64,000 bases of DNA from S015-6 sp964479535 (GTDB lineage: Bacteria > Desulfobacterota > DSWW01): the NCBI GenBank assembly GCA_964479535.1, contig CAYZMM010000036.1:1-64000 (forward strand), given 5' to 3'. Each line of letters starts with the position of its first letter. Position 1 is the stretch's first letter. Below the pieces are notes generated by a model. The model did no database searches, was not told the origin of the DNA, and was given only the letters and a program-made list of their open reading frames with translations. This document shows, piece by piece, positions 44,286-53,944 of the stretch. Both the position numbers and the translations under genes were made by a program.

Positions 44286-45722
44286 TCAGGGTTTGACGCC
44301 TGCTGCCTGACGCTCCAGGGCGGCGGCCGACCGGTAGAATCCGAACATGTTCAGGTTTCCGCTCGTGAAGGCCATGCTTTCGAGGGAGGCGGCCTTGATG
44401 ACGCGCGGAAGCTTGTCCTGCGGGTTTGCGTCGATCACGACGTCGCAGAGTTCGATCGCCAGCTGGTGCTCCCTGTCTTCCTGAAGCTCCACGGCCCTGG
44501 CCAGGATCTTGTCCGCACCCCCGGCCAGCGCGACCATCTCACGGGCACGGTGGCCGGGCGGCAGGGGCGACAGACCGGTTCCCCTGCCGTCGTACCAGCC
44601 GGTCAGGCCCCGGTAGATGCCGCGGACCGACCAGTCCACCCGGCCGTATACCTCCCGTAGATACGGAAGTCCTGCGAGATCCTCTGGCAGCGCCACGGAT
44701 TGCACGGCCTGCTCCACGGTCTTGCCCTGGTTGATGCACGCCACGGTCTGTTCGTACACGGAGAGGATGGCCCGGCGGTAGTGGGTCAGCACCTGCCGGA
44801 CCTGGTGCACGCCCGCCACGGCCGGGGTGTGCCCGGGGATCAGATACGCGGGGTCCAGCTCGACCATCCGCGCGAGGGACTCGACCCACCCCTTCACAGG
44901 GCGAGGCTCGAGCATGGGGGTCGAGAGGTTCGGAAAGCTCGCGTAATACAGGTCGCCGCAGAACAGGGCTCTCTGCTCCGGCATCCAGACCATGAGGTGG
45001 TCCGGGGTCTCGCCCGTGGTGTGAAACAGCTCGAAGGTCTTGCCTCCGAGCACGAACGAATACTCCCTCTCAAAGGTGATGGTGGGCCGGACCAGGTTCT
45101 CGAGCCCGCCCACGCCTCGAAACATGGACTTCACCGGCAGCTTGCTGGAGTACTCCCGCGCGAGGCTTCCGGACTGGTTCCGGCGCGAGCGGACGTGGAA
45201 ATCTCGAAGCTCCCGAAAGTCCCGCTCCATGAAACGGACAAGGTCCGCGGTGGCGATCACCTCGGTGCCTTCTTCCAGGAACACGGCCGTTCCGCAGACG
45301 TGATCGAGGTGCCCGTGTGTGTAGATGACATACCGGACCGGCCGGCGGGTGATCTCCCGGAACCTCGCGAGGATCTCGCGCGCGGCCTCTTCACTCTCCG
45401 TGGTGTCGATGATGACGAGCCCCTCGTCGGTGACGACCATCTGCACGCTTCCGAGGGCGAAACCTCTCGCAAGGTAGATGTCGTCCGTAATCCTCTCCAC
45501 CCTGGGCGTCATCGCCTCCTTCAGTTCCGCCAGGTCCTTCAAGGTCTCGAGCTGGATCTTCTGTCGAGGGGGCGGCGTGTATGCAAGCGACGACTCCCCC
45601 GGGGCCGTCGGCTCCCGCACCACAGGGCTCACCTTCGCAACCGAAACGTACTGCGCCGCAAGAGCCGTTGCGAGCAGGAGGGTCAGGATGAACTGGACCA
45701 TGGCCAGGACCTTCCAGGTCAC
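44286..45722 (-). CDS. Alkylsulfatase-like metallo-beta-lactamase with export signal
   Basis: A 478-residue protein with an N-terminal hydrophobic signal (MVQFILTLLLATALA). The MBL metal motif is THGHLDHVCG. The C-terminal third (GWYDGRGTGLSPLPP, GGADKILARAVEL, LAIELCDVVIDANP) matches the dimerisation domain of SdsA/YjcS alkylsulfatases. It may cleave alkyl sulfates in the periplasm. GTG at 45722 was chosen because GGAGG lies seven bases upstream. It is flanked upstream by a 27-bp palindrome. Confidence 0.85.
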   Translation of the reverse strand: MTWKVLAMVQFILTLLLATALAAQYVSVAKVSPVVREPTAPGESSLAYTPPPRQKIQLETLKDLAELKEAMTPRVERITDDIYLARGFALGSVQMVVTDEGLVIIDTTESEEAAREILARFREITRRPVRYVIYTHGHLDHVCGTAVFLEEGTEVIATADLVRFMERDFRELRDFHVRSRRNQSGSLAREYSSKLPVKSMFRGVGGLENLVRPTITFEREYSFVLGGKTFELFHTTGETPDHLMVWMPEQRALFCGDLYYASFPNLSTPMLEPRPVKGWVESLARMVELDPAYLIPGHTPAVAGVHQVRQVLTHYRRAILSVYEQTVACINQGKTVEQAVQSVALPEDLAGLPYLREVYGRVDWSVRGIYRGLTGWYDGRGTGLSPLPPGHRAREMVALAGGADKILARAVELQEDREHQLAIELCDVVIDANPQDKLPRVIKAASLESMAFTSGNLNMFGFYRSAAALERQAAGVKP

Positions 45723-45755
45723 TGTGCACCTCCGTTCTCTCTTCCGGTCAGGCCG

Positions 45756-45782
45756 GCAAAAAGGGGTCTGACCCCTTTTTGC
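45756..45782. repeat. 27-bp perfect palindromic repeat
   Basis: GCAAAAAGGGG (45756-45766) and CCCCTTTTTGC (45772-45782) around TCTGA. It lies between two metallo-beta-lactamase genes, 3 bp after the stop of the upstream one. It may act as a terminator in either direction. A half-copy (GGGTCCGACCCCTTT) is at about 52518. Confidence 0.6.
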
Positions 45783-45784
45783 AA

Positions 45785-46756
45785 TCAGTGCTTTCGTGAA
45801 AATGTGATCTTGTCCGCTTCGGTCTCGCTGAAGACCTCCCCCCGCTCCTCCAGCCATCTCAGGTGGGCGATCGCCTCGCCCGTGGCGAACCACTTCTGAG
45901 CCACCGGGAACTGATCCCAGGAGGCGTAATCCAGGTCCCAGGACATGCCGGCCGCGATCTGATAGGCACTCTGTGTTCCCCTGCTCAGAACCTCCAGGAC
46001 CTCGTCCGCCCTGTTTTCATGATGCCGCTTGAGCTCGTCGACCCGCTCTTTGCAGTCCCGGATGAACCGCCTGTGTCCGGGAAACACGATGCCGATGTCC
46101 AACCCTCTTACCTTGTCCAGGCTTTGCAGGTACTCGCCGAGCGGGTTCATACCGTCGCGCCAGCACTGGATGTTCGGCGTGATGTCGATGAGGATGTGAT
46201 CCCCGGAGAAGAGGATCCTCTTCTCCGGCTCGTACAGGCAGGTGTGGCCCTTGGTGTGGCCAGGAGTCATGACGCATCGAAAGCGGTAATCGCCCGCCTC
46301 GAGGGGGTCACCGTCATCGAGAAACGTGAAGTCGGGCTTCTCCACGACACCGTGCTTGTATCCCGGATGGTTCTCCAGGGCGGCCCTCAGCTCGTCTTCC
46401 GGAAAACCGTTCCTGCCCGCGTACGCGAGGATCGTCTCCCACGGGCTCACCCCCTCGAAGACCTCGGCGTCCGGCCGGTTGAAGTAGATCTTGCTCGATT
46501 TCCGGGCGAGCTTGGGAACCAGCGCCGAGTGATCGGCGTGCATGTGGGTGATGAAGAAATCGGTCCGCTCCAGGTCCACGCCCACCCGGTCCAGGCCGGA
46601 CAGGATCGCGTCGAGGCACTCCTTCCGGTCGAGCCCGGTGTCGATGATCAGGGTTCGGGAGTCGGATTCGATCACATAGGAGTTGATCGATTTCAGGGGA
46701 TTGCCGGGCAGGGGCACTTCGATTCGCCAGAGGTGGTCCTGGATCTGCTCGATCAT
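45785..46756 (-). CDS. Metallo-beta-lactamase fold hydrolase
   Basis: A 323-residue protein. FFITHMHADHSALVPKL is the metal motif, VMTPGHTKGHTCLY a second His ligand, and FSGDHILIDITPNIQ the Asp. The last 60 residues (SAYQIAAGMSWDLDY) are a winged-helix tail typical of glyoxalase-II-like or LACTB2-like MBLs. The substrate is unknown. The ATG at 46756 follows GAGGAG. It is close to the alkylsulfatase-like gene on the same strand. Confidence 0.88.
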   Translation of the reverse strand: MIEQIQDHLWRIEVPLPGNPLKSINSYVIESDSRTLIIDTGLDRKECLDAILSGLDRVGVDLERTDFFITHMHADHSALVPKLARKSSKIYFNRPDAEVFEGVSPWETILAYAGRNGFPEDELRAALENHPGYKHGVVEKPDFTFLDDGDPLEAGDYRFRCVMTPGHTKGHTCLYEPEKRILFSGDHILIDITPNIQCWRDGMNPLGEYLQSLDKVRGLDIGIVFPGHRRFIRDCKERVDELKRHHENRADEVLEVLSRGTQSAYQIAAGMSWDLDYASWDQFPVAQKWFATGEAIAHLRWLEERGEVFSETEADKITFSRKH

Positions 46757-46839
46757 GGGTGCTCGTCTCCTCGTGTTGCAGCGAAGTTCGGGATGCTGAA
46801 AGGCATCCATCATGGCGGAAACGGGCAGGGATTGGCAAA

Positions 46840-47724
46840 TCAGACGTGCGGGGAGAAGGAGGCCAGCCGTCGCCAGGCCTCGAGGATGCGGCCGTTGAGG
46901 GCCGTCGGGTCGAGGATGGCGGACGGTATATGGATGAGCGGTCCCTCCGGGCCCGCCCCGGCCGTCTCGAGAAGTCCGGTCTCCAGGTCGATCAGGGTCG
47001 AGGTGAGGCGGCGCTTCTCTCCTCTGAAAAGGAAGGGAGCCGTGGCATACACCGCGGCCGTGGTGTCCCAGTTGTAGAAGCCCCGCACGCCGAAGACCTG
47101 CTCCATGGTATCCCGCCACGGGTAGAGGGCCTTCAGGAGATATCCGTACACCGGAAGATGCCGGTTCTCCTCGAGGTGACGGAACTCCGCGTCCCCGAAC
47201 AGGGCCTGCAGACAGAGGTTTGCCGTGATGACCGTGGTCGCGGCCGGAGAGGAGAGAACGGCGCAGGCCGCCCTCGGATCGGATGAGAAATTGAGCTCGT
47301 CCATGGGCTGGCCGCCGATCACGAGAGGCGAGGTGACGCCCCCCATGACGACGACGCGGCCGACGTGCTCGAAGAATGCCGGTTCACAGAGATGCGCTCC
47401 GTAGAGATTGGTGAGCGCACCCATGGCGAGCAGAGTGACTTCACCGGGATTCTTCACGACCGCCTCCGCAAGGAAACGGGCGGCCGGGCTCGCCGGGTCT
47501 TCGGGGGTCCCACCGCGGAAGAGCGGTATCCCCGGCCGCCCGATCTCCCGGACAAAACGCTTCGTGTTCCGGAAGACCTTCTCCAGGTCCGCGTTTCCGA
47601 AGGTGCAGGTGATGCCCAGAAGCTCCACGTCCTCACACCCCAGCAGATAGAGGAGCGCCAGGCCGTCATCCACATCGTGCTCCGGAATCCCGAAGGTGTT
47701 GTCCGAATCGAGGAGAACCTTCAT
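46840..47724 (-). CDS. Inosine/uridine-type nucleoside hydrolase
   Basis: A 294-residue IUNH-family enzyme. The calcium site LLDSDNTFGIPEHDVDDGLAL is a variant of DXDXXXDD with a five-residue insertion. VTLLAMGALTNL and FSSDPRAACAVL follow. It should cut nucleosides to base and ribose. It starts in the ATGA overlap with the kinase-like gene upstream. This coupling suggests a shared salvage or repair step. Confidence 0.85.
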   Translation of the reverse strand: MKVLLDSDNTFGIPEHDVDDGLALLYLLGCEDVELLGITCTFGNADLEKVFRNTKRFVREIGRPGIPLFRGGTPEDPASPAARFLAEAVVKNPGEVTLLAMGALTNLYGAHLCEPAFFEHVGRVVVMGGVTSPLVIGGQPMDELNFSSDPRAACAVLSSPAATTVITANLCLQALFGDAEFRHLEENRHLPVYGYLLKALYPWRDTMEQVFGVRGFYNWDTTAAVYATAPFLFRGEKRRLTSTLIDLETGLLETAGAGPEGPLIHIPSAILDPTALNGRILEAWRRLASFSPHV

Positions 47725-48698
47725 CGGAGCGACCCCAGAAGCCAGTCCACCTGGTCCATGTATCGCCGGATGGTCTTCTCCGTTTCCGAATGCACCAGCG
47801 CCCGGTCCTCCTGTGTGTACTCGTAGTAGGCCATGTAACACCAGCTCAGTCCGCGCAGGAGAATGGTTCTCTCGAGCAGGCGCGTCCTGGATCGAAGCTC
47901 TTCCGTCGGGATGGAGAGCCCGGCCCGCTCCCGGTACTCCTCCAGGAAGTAGAGCTTCTCCTCCTCGGAGAAGACGTGGTCCGTCTTCCACAGGGTGGTC
48001 GTCGGGGTCAGGAAGTGCCCCAGGTCCTGGTAGCGGTACGAGACCACCGCCTTCTCCCAGTCCACCAGGTAGGCCCTGTTCTCGTCGATCAGGAAGTTGC
48101 TGGAATTCACCTCCGTGTTCACGATCGACAGAGGTTCGTCGGCAAAGAGGCGGTCGCTCGCGGCGGCAAGCTCGAGGATCTCCTCATGGTAGTCGCGCAG
48201 CTTCCTGTACTGCCCCGTAAGCGGGTGATCCGTGTAGCGGGTCAGAAGCCACAGGCATTCATCCGCGATGTCGCGGATCGGCCGGGGCTGCACCTCGAGC
48301 CGCTCGTCAACCGGAAGCCGGTGTACGGCTGCAAAGATCTCCGCCGCCCACCGGCTGTCACGACGGTAGTCGAGGTGAACGCCCGGGAGGAACTCCATCT
48401 GCATGATCCCGTCGGCCAGGGACCCGGTGTCCATGGACCACCGGAACGGGCGGGGCGTCACCTTGGAGGCCTGGACCGCCTCGAGGACATTGTACTCGTA
48501 AGCGATCTGATCGTCGCGGCCCAGCTGGCTGCCGTGGTTCAACCGGATCACGGACCGCCGGCCGCTGCGATCGGTGAGAAGGTAATTCTCGTTGTATTCA
48601 CCCGCCGCAAGGTAGGTCAGCCTGAAGGGTTCCTCCACCCACTCCGAGGCGGTGAGCCACTCACGAAGGGATTCCGTTCTGTCTGTTTCGCGCTTCAC
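47721..48698 (-). CDS. APH-like phosphotransferase with altered catalytic loop
   Basis: A 325-residue aminoglycoside-phosphotransferase-fold protein. The N-lobe has LAAGEYNENYLLTDRSG (glycine loop) and SVIRLNHGSQ (ATP Lys replaced by Arg). The catalytic loop, normally HGDLHPGN, reads VNTEVNSSNFL: His to Asn, Asp to Glu. The DFD-like YLVDWEKAV is present. GTG start at 48698. It is translationally coupled to the nucleoside hydrolase. It may phosphorylate a small sugar or nucleoside, or be a pseudo-kinase. Confidence 0.8.
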   Translation of the reverse strand: MKRETDRTESLREWLTASEWVEEPFRLTYLAAGEYNENYLLTDRSGRRSVIRLNHGSQLGRDDQIAYEYNVLEAVQASKVTPRPFRWSMDTGSLADGIMQMEFLPGVHLDYRRDSRWAAEIFAAVHRLPVDERLEVQPRPIRDIADECLWLLTRYTDHPLTGQYRKLRDYHEEILELAAASDRLFADEPLSIVNTEVNSSNFLIDENRAYLVDWEKAVVSYRYQDLGHFLTPTTTLWKTDHVFSEEEKLYFLEEYRERAGLSIPTEELRSRTRLLERTILLRGLSWCYMAYYEYTQEDRALVHSETEKTIRRYMDQVDWLLGSLR

Positions 48699-48745
48699 GG
48701 AAGAGTCCCTTCCGTGGTTTCCGATCGGCAGGAGCGTTGTCCGGG

Positions 48746-49972
48746 TCAGATCTTCACGAACTCGACCCTTCTGTTGTTCGCCTTTCCCTCAGGAGTGGAA
48801 TTGTCCGCAACGGGCTTGCTCTCCCCGTACCCCTTGGTCTCGAGGCGGGACGATGCGATGCCGGACTCAACCAGCAGACCCCTCACGGCTCCGGCTCGCT
48901 CTTCCGAAAGCCCCTGATTGAAGCTTTTGTCTCCGTCGCTGTCCGTATGGCCTTCGATGCGCAATTTCAGATCCGAATGTTCCTTCATCATCTTGGCGAT
49001 TTCGTTGATGACGCCCATGGACTCCGGTTTGATGGTCGCCTTGTTCACATCGAACAAGATCCCTCGGGTGACGAATCTGCCGTCCGTCAGGATCCTGTCG
49101 TAGAGCTTCTTGCTCCCCTTGGCGATCCGGATGTTCTTGATCAAGGCCTGCTTTCCCTGGTGGCACTGCCGGCTCTGGATGGTCAGCCCCATCGGATCGG
49201 CACGAAGATTCGGAACGTTCATCACCCTGTGCTCCCCGAAGTAGACCTTGAGGGCTCTCGTATTGAAAGAAATCGCAATGTGTTCCCAGAGAGGATACTG
49301 CATCTTTTCGAGATTGGTGCCTCCGAAGCCTTCGACACCCACGTAGTTTCCTCTTATGGTTACATGGGGAATGGTCTTGGGGGGTTTCTGATTGACCACG
49401 TCGTAGAACCGGACAGTGTACGTCGTGCAGAACTCGCTGAAGTACGCATCGAACTCGATGGTGAACTTCTCGGGCAGATAATCGCCCTTCTGCTCCATCA
49501 GAGGCATGATTCCACAGGGTTTCGAAGTGGCGAAATTGATCACCTTATCTCCCCCGTACACGGCGATCTCCACGTTGCCTCTGTGCAGATCCCACCTGGA
49601 GGGAAACTCTCCGTTCTCTTCCCCTGCCAGATCGTCGTAGAAGATGATCTCGTCGCCCGGCACGAAATCATATTTGGACCACGCCTTCCGTTCCTGTTGT
49701 CCCGTTCCGGCCGAAGCCGTGCTGTCCGTCGTCTCCTTCTTCCCGGAAGACTTGGCAGAAGAACCGGCGTCTTCCCCGGCTGCCCCCTTGCCTCCACCCT
49801 TGACGGCCTGCTCCGCCTCATCCAGCCCCTTGTCGATCGATTCGTCCACCTCCCGATCGATTCTTTTCTCTACCTTGTCCTGCACCTTCTTCATGAGATC
49901 GAAGCCCGCGTAGCCGGTCGAAGCAAAGACAAAGAGAACTGCGATCGCGGGGACAAGGAATGCTCTTCTCAT
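48746..49972 (-). CDS. OmpA-family outer-membrane/peptidoglycan-binding protein
   Basis: A 408-residue precursor. A signal peptide (1-22) precedes an unassigned middle: a helical, charged zone (25-70), then a beta-rich region resembling a LamG-like sandwich (about 100-280). The C-terminal OmpA domain has GILFDVNKATIKPES, IEGHTDSDGDKSFNQGLSE and NNRRVEFVKI, which binds peptidoglycan. The start follows GAGGAGGAG. It is last in its strand block before the second CaiB gene. Confidence 0.88.
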   Translation of the reverse strand: MRRAFLVPAIAVLFVFASTGYAGFDLMKKVQDKVEKRIDREVDESIDKGLDEAEQAVKGGGKGAAGEDAGSSAKSSGKKETTDSTASAGTGQQERKAWSKYDFVPGDEIIFYDDLAGEENGEFPSRWDLHRGNVEIAVYGGDKVINFATSKPCGIMPLMEQKGDYLPEKFTIEFDAYFSEFCTTYTVRFYDVVNQKPPKTIPHVTIRGNYVGVEGFGGTNLEKMQYPLWEHIAISFNTRALKVYFGEHRVMNVPNLRADPMGLTIQSRQCHQGKQALIKNIRIAKGSKKLYDRILTDGRFVTRGILFDVNKATIKPESMGVINEIAKMMKEHSDLKLRIEGHTDSDGDKSFNQGLSEERAGAVRGLLVESGIASSRLETKGYGESKPVADNSTPEGKANNRRVEFVKI

Positions 49973-50068
49973 GCTTACTCCTCCTCATCAGGTAGAAAAA
50001 GTGGACCATTATGGTTTGCAACAACCTAGTACAGTCCCGACGGAATGGCAAGAAACGTGTTCTTCCCG

Positions 50069-51256
50069 TCAGATGATGCCGGACTCCCGGAGTTCCCCGA
50101 TTTCCTGCTCCGAGTACTCCGCCCAGGCGGCGAGGACCTCTTCGGTGTGCTCTCCCAGTTCCGGGCTCGCCTTCTCGATTCGGCACGGGGTCCTGGAAAA
50201 CTTCATCGGCGTCCCCACCACCTTCAGGGGGCCCTGCACGGCGTGCTCCACGTCGACGAACATGCCCCTGCCGTTGATGTGGGGGTCCTGGACGACTTGC
50301 TCGATGTTGTTGACGGGTCCGCACATCACTTTGTGTTTGTCGAGCACGGCGATCCACTCCTCGGTGGTTTTCGTGCCCATCAGCTCGTTCATCTCGCCCA
50401 GGTACTCGTCGTAGTTCTCCAGCCTCGCCTCCAGGGAACGGTACTTCTCGTCCGTCACCCACTCCTCCTTCCCGGCCGCCTCGCAGAACCGCTTCCAGTC
50501 GTCGGGGAGCTGGGCCACCACGACGAGGTATCCGTCCCGGGTCGGAAAGGCCTGAAAGGGCGTGAACAAGGGGTGCCGGGATCCGAGAGGTCCGGGGATC
50601 TCGCCGGTCGCGAAGTACCGGGCGCAGGCGTTCTCGCAGAGGGCCACCTGGGCGTCCAGCATGGCCACGTCGATGTACTGCCCCTCGCCGCTCTTCTCCC
50701 GCTCGTGCAGGGCGGCCAGAATGGAGACGCAGGTGAACAGGGACGCCCCGATGTCCCCCATGGAATAACCGAGACGGCAGGGCGGCCTTCCCGGCTCCCC
50801 TGTGATGCTCATCACGCCGCCCATGCCCTGGGCGATCATGTCGAAGGCAGGACGCTGGGCGTACGGACCGTCCTGGCCGAACCCGGACAGGGAGGCGTAG
50901 ATGATGCGGGGATTGACCTGGCTTATCGGCTCGTAACCGAAGCCCAGGCGATGCATGACGCCGGGCCGGAAGTTCTCGAGCAGGATGTCCGCGTCCCGTG
51001 CGAGGTCGAGTACGACCTTCTCTGCCCCCTCCCGCTTCAGGTCGAGGGTGAGGCTCTTCTTCCCCCGGTTGATGCTCAGGAAGTACGAGCTCACCTGGTC
51101 GATGTGCGGGCTGGCGAACCGGGCCAGGTCGCCGATCTTCGGTGCCTCGATCTTCACGACCTCCGCGCCGAGATCGGCGAGAAGCATCGTGGCGTAAGGG
51201 CCGGAAAGCATCCTGCCGAAACTCAACACCTTCGTTCCTTCCAGGGGACCCGCCAC
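50069..51256 (-). CDS. Family III CoA-transferase (CaiB/BaiF), second copy
   Basis: A 395-residue CaiB-type enzyme, GTG start at 51256 with AAGGAGG five bases upstream. MAGPLEGTKVLSFGRMLSG opens it; IYASLSGFGQDGP and the catalytic IDVAMLDAQ follow. It is a different subgroup from the 37402 copy and lies beside no other beta-oxidation gene. A long palindrome (51294-51397) lies in its upstream leader. Confidence 0.9.
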   Translation of the reverse strand: MAGPLEGTKVLSFGRMLSGPYATMLLADLGAEVVKIEAPKIGDLARFASPHIDQVSSYFLSINRGKKSLTLDLKREGAEKVVLDLARDADILLENFRPGVMHRLGFGYEPISQVNPRIIYASLSGFGQDGPYAQRPAFDMIAQGMGGVMSITGEPGRPPCRLGYSMGDIGASLFTCVSILAALHEREKSGEGQYIDVAMLDAQVALCENACARYFATGEIPGPLGSRHPLFTPFQAFPTRDGYLVVVAQLPDDWKRFCEAAGKEEWVTDEKYRSLEARLENYDEYLGEMNELMGTKTTEEWIAVLDKHKVMCGPVNNIEQVVQDPHINGRGMFVDVEHAVQGPLKVVGTPMKFSRTPCRIEKASPELGEHTEEVLAAWAEYSEQEIGELRESGII

Positions 51257-51293
51257 TGTGACCTCCTTCGTTTGTCCGCGGCTATCTGTAGAT

Positions 51294-51397
51294 CGCAGTT
51301 GTGCCGGGTTCCCTCTCCGGTTTGCTTGGGCTCCGTCTCTCCCTCCCCCTACAAAGTCGCCCGGCGCAAACCTCCGACGGAACCCGGCACAACTGCG
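51294..51397. repeat. Long inverted repeat upstream of the CaiB gene
   Basis: A perfect 19-bp inverted repeat (51294-51312 with 51379-51397, core GCAGTTGTGCCGGGTTCC) encloses 66 bp, which itself holds GGTTTGC/GCAAACC. It lies in the 303-bp gene-free gap between the CaiB start and the plus-strand gene at 51560. Confidence 0.6.
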
Positions 51398-51559
51398 AAG
51401 CCAATGAGTTCGGCCGGACTTGATCTTAGCCGCTTCCGGGGGGAATGACAAAGAGATGGAACCGGGCCTCTTTTCTTGTTGACCCGGCAGGCGTGCATGA
51501 AATAGGCTGATCCGAAGGGGACATCCAAGTAACATTGAGAACAAGCAGGGGATCACGAG

Positions 51560-51991
51560 ATGAAGCACCCCGGTTCGGTCCCGATATCCCGGATCAACGT
51601 TGTGCTCCTGTTGATCTTGGCATTGATCAAGCCGGCCCAGGCGGTTGAAGTCTCCCCCCTTTCCCATCACTTCGGCGTGGTGGAGGTCGGCACCTCGAGC
51701 AGCACGACCGTCACCCTGGTCAATTCCACCGGCCACTCGCACATCCTGACCGTCGTCGCCTTCGCCCCGGGGAGCAGCCCCGACTTCTCTGTCGCCACGG
51801 CCCTGGAACTGCCGGTCACGATCCCTTCCATGGAGCAGCTCGACCTCGAGATCGTCTTCGCCCCGTCCTCGCCGGGCCCCCTGGCGGCCGCCCTGGAGCT
51901 GCACATTGTCGACAACAGCCTGAAGATCGTGACCGTGTCGCTCCAGGGCGGACCCGGTACCGCACCGCCTCCGGGCGCCTGCGCCCCCTGA
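51560..51991 (+). CDS. Secreted ASH-domain-like protein
   Basis: A 143-residue precursor. A signal peptide (residues 12-28, ending AQA) is followed by one domain: VSPLSHHFGVVEVGTSSSTT and the FAPSSPGPLAAALEL strand match the ASH/HYDIN-type immunoglobulin-like family. The tail is Pro/Gly-rich. The function is unknown. It starts an orientation change to plus. Confidence 0.7.
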   Translation: MKHPGSVPISRINVVLLLILALIKPAQAVEVSPLSHHFGVVEVGTSSSTTVTLVNSTGHSHILTVVAFAPGSSPDFSVATALELPVTIPSMEQLDLEIVFAPSSPGPLAAALELHIVDNSLKIVTVSLQGGPGTAPPPGACAP

Positions 51992-52113
51992 AAGAGGAAC
52001 ATCTCGCCTTTTCCGCGCATCGAAGACCTTGAGACAATGAACGACATCCTGTCACAGGATGAACCTTTTCAACCCTCGACGACCGGTCGAGGAGACAACA
52101 GGAGAATACGAGA

Positions 52114-52518
52114 ATGAATCTCAGCGAATATTTCGAGCAGGCAGAAGGACTTGGGGTGCTGTCCACCGCAGATTCGTCCGGTCACGTGGATACGGCGATC
52201 TATGCGAGGCCCCACGTCATGGATGACGAGAACGTGGCCTTCATCATGGCGGACAGGAAGTCCCATCACAACCTTCAATCCAACCCGCACGCAGCCTATC
52301 TATTCAAATCGAACGAGAACGGTTACAAGGGTCTGCGGCTCTACTTGAAGAAGACAGGGGAGGAGAAGAACAGCGAGCGCATGCGGGATCTCATACGACG
52401 GAAGCGTTACGTAGAAGACCAAGGCCAGGACCTTTTTCTCGTGTCTTTCCGGGTCGAGAAGATCCTCGGCCTCACCGGATCCGGGGAGTGCCCCATCGAC
52501 GGGAAGCACGGGAGCTGA
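52114..52518 (+). CDS. PNPOx-like flavin-binding protein
   Basis: A 134-residue split-barrel protein: GLGVLSTADSSGHVDTAIYA is the FMN-contact start, and ADRKSHHNLQSNPHAAYLF follows. It resembles general stress/pyridoxamine 5'-phosphate oxidase-like proteins. The cofactor may be FMN, F420 or heme; the sequence does not decide. The start follows GGAG. Confidence 0.8.
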   Translation: MNLSEYFEQAEGLGVLSTADSSGHVDTAIYARPHVMDDENVAFIMADRKSHHNLQSNPHAAYLFKSNENGYKGLRLYLKKTGEEKNSERMRDLIRRKRYVEDQGQDLFLVSFRVEKILGLTGSGECPIDGKHGS

Positions 52519-52740
52519 GGGTCCGACCCCTTTCAAGGCAGTCAGGGGCAGGTCAGGGGGAACCCGGGAAACGGAACACAGGCCGACCGCGTGTTCCCTT
52601 CCATGGCCTGCCTCCGAACTCCCCCACGTTTCCTTGAACGCACCCGTCCGGTCCACCTCCTTCCCGGTATGAATCGGCCGGGACCCCTGTTATACTTTTC
52701 AGCTTGAAATGCGGCAACAACCAGAACGAGGAACTGCGCC

Positions 52741-53739
52741 ATGCCGATCCGTCTTCGGCCGTTTGTCCCCCTTTTCACGCTGCTCACGATCCTTCTGCAC
52801 GCCCCGGTATCCGCCCAGAGCATCGATGTGGCGAGATGGTTCGGCCCGGAGGTGGGCCGGCGTTCCGTCCTCGCACGCTACGCCCTGAACATCTACACGG
52901 ATTCGGACGTGGACGGCCAGGATACCGACCTCGGCCTTCTGGAGCACGACTTCTTCGTCATGGCCCCTGTGTGGCAGAACGAGCGCAACGAACTCGGTCT
53001 CAGCGCCAAGATGGAGTTGCAGGACACGGACACGGAAGCCCTACTGCCGAGAGAGGGGACCCCCCTCCCGGGCGAGCTCTGGGAGGTGCGATTCGGAGCC
53101 AACTACAGAGGGGTCGTCCGGGGCGACTGGATCTGGGGGGTCAACGCGAGCTTCGGCTCGGCCAGCAACGAGCCCTTTCAGGCCGGTGACGCCTTCGACG
53201 GGACCCTCGGCGGCCTCCTGCGCATTCCCCACCGGGAGAAGAACGCGTGGCTCTTCTTCCTCTACTTTGCGACCAACCGTGAGTTCCTCAACTACGTACC
53301 CCTTCCCGGCGCCGGATACTGGTGGGAGCCTTCGGACAAGATCCGCGCCGTGGTCGGCGTCCCCTTCATGTCCCTGGCCTACGATCCGCTGGAAAAGCTC
53401 TCCATGAACCTGAGCTACTTCCCGGTCCGGAACATCCGGGCACAGGCGGACTACCGGCTCGTCTCGCCGCTCACCCTCTTTGCAGGATTCGAATGGCGCA
53501 ACCAGCGGTACTTCCGGGCGGACCGGGCGGACAACGACGAACGGATCTTCTACTACGAGAAGCGGGTCGCCGGCGGGCTCCGTCTAAGCCTGCCCGCCCA
53601 GATCGCCCTCACCTTCGAGGGAGGCTGGGCGTTCGACCGCCTCTACTTCGAAGCGGAAGAGTACGGGGACCGCGACGGGAACCGCATCGACGTGGACGAC
53701 AGCCTCTACGCCGCCGTCAAGCTCATGGGCCGTTTCTAG
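52741..53739 (+). CDS. Predicted outer-membrane beta-barrel protein
   Basis: A 332-residue precursor. A signal peptide ends at VSA (about 25). The rest is rich in alternating amphipathic strands, with aromatic residues at strand ends (FFLYFATNREFLNY, WEWRN-like), and ends KLMGRF with a terminal Phe, the usual Bam recognition signal. Specific family not recognised. It is probably an outer-membrane porin-like protein. Confidence 0.7.
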   Translation: MPIRLRPFVPLFTLLTILLHAPVSAQSIDVARWFGPEVGRRSVLARYALNIYTDSDVDGQDTDLGLLEHDFFVMAPVWQNERNELGLSAKMELQDTDTEALLPREGTPLPGELWEVRFGANYRGVVRGDWIWGVNASFGSASNEPFQAGDAFDGTLGGLLRIPHREKNAWLFFLYFATNREFLNYVPLPGAGYWWEPSDKIRAVVGVPFMSLAYDPLEKLSMNLSYFPVRNIRAQADYRLVSPLTLFAGFEWRNQRYFRADRADNDERIFYYEKRVAGGLRLSLPAQIALTFEGGWAFDRLYFEAEEYGDRDGNRIDVDDSLYAAVKLMGRF

Positions 53740-53944
53740 CCGGCGGAAGAAGGTGGCCTCACATTTAGGCCGCATGTCACGGTTCGGCATCCTCCAGGCT
53801 TTGCGAAGCCGCGGCGTCACGTTCATGACCGGGACAACGTGCACCGCAATGAGTTGTCTTCCGGAGAAATCCCTTGCACGATACATCCAATTCATGCATA
53901 CTTATACATACAAATTGTCCATATTCTTCCGTGAGGATCGGACC

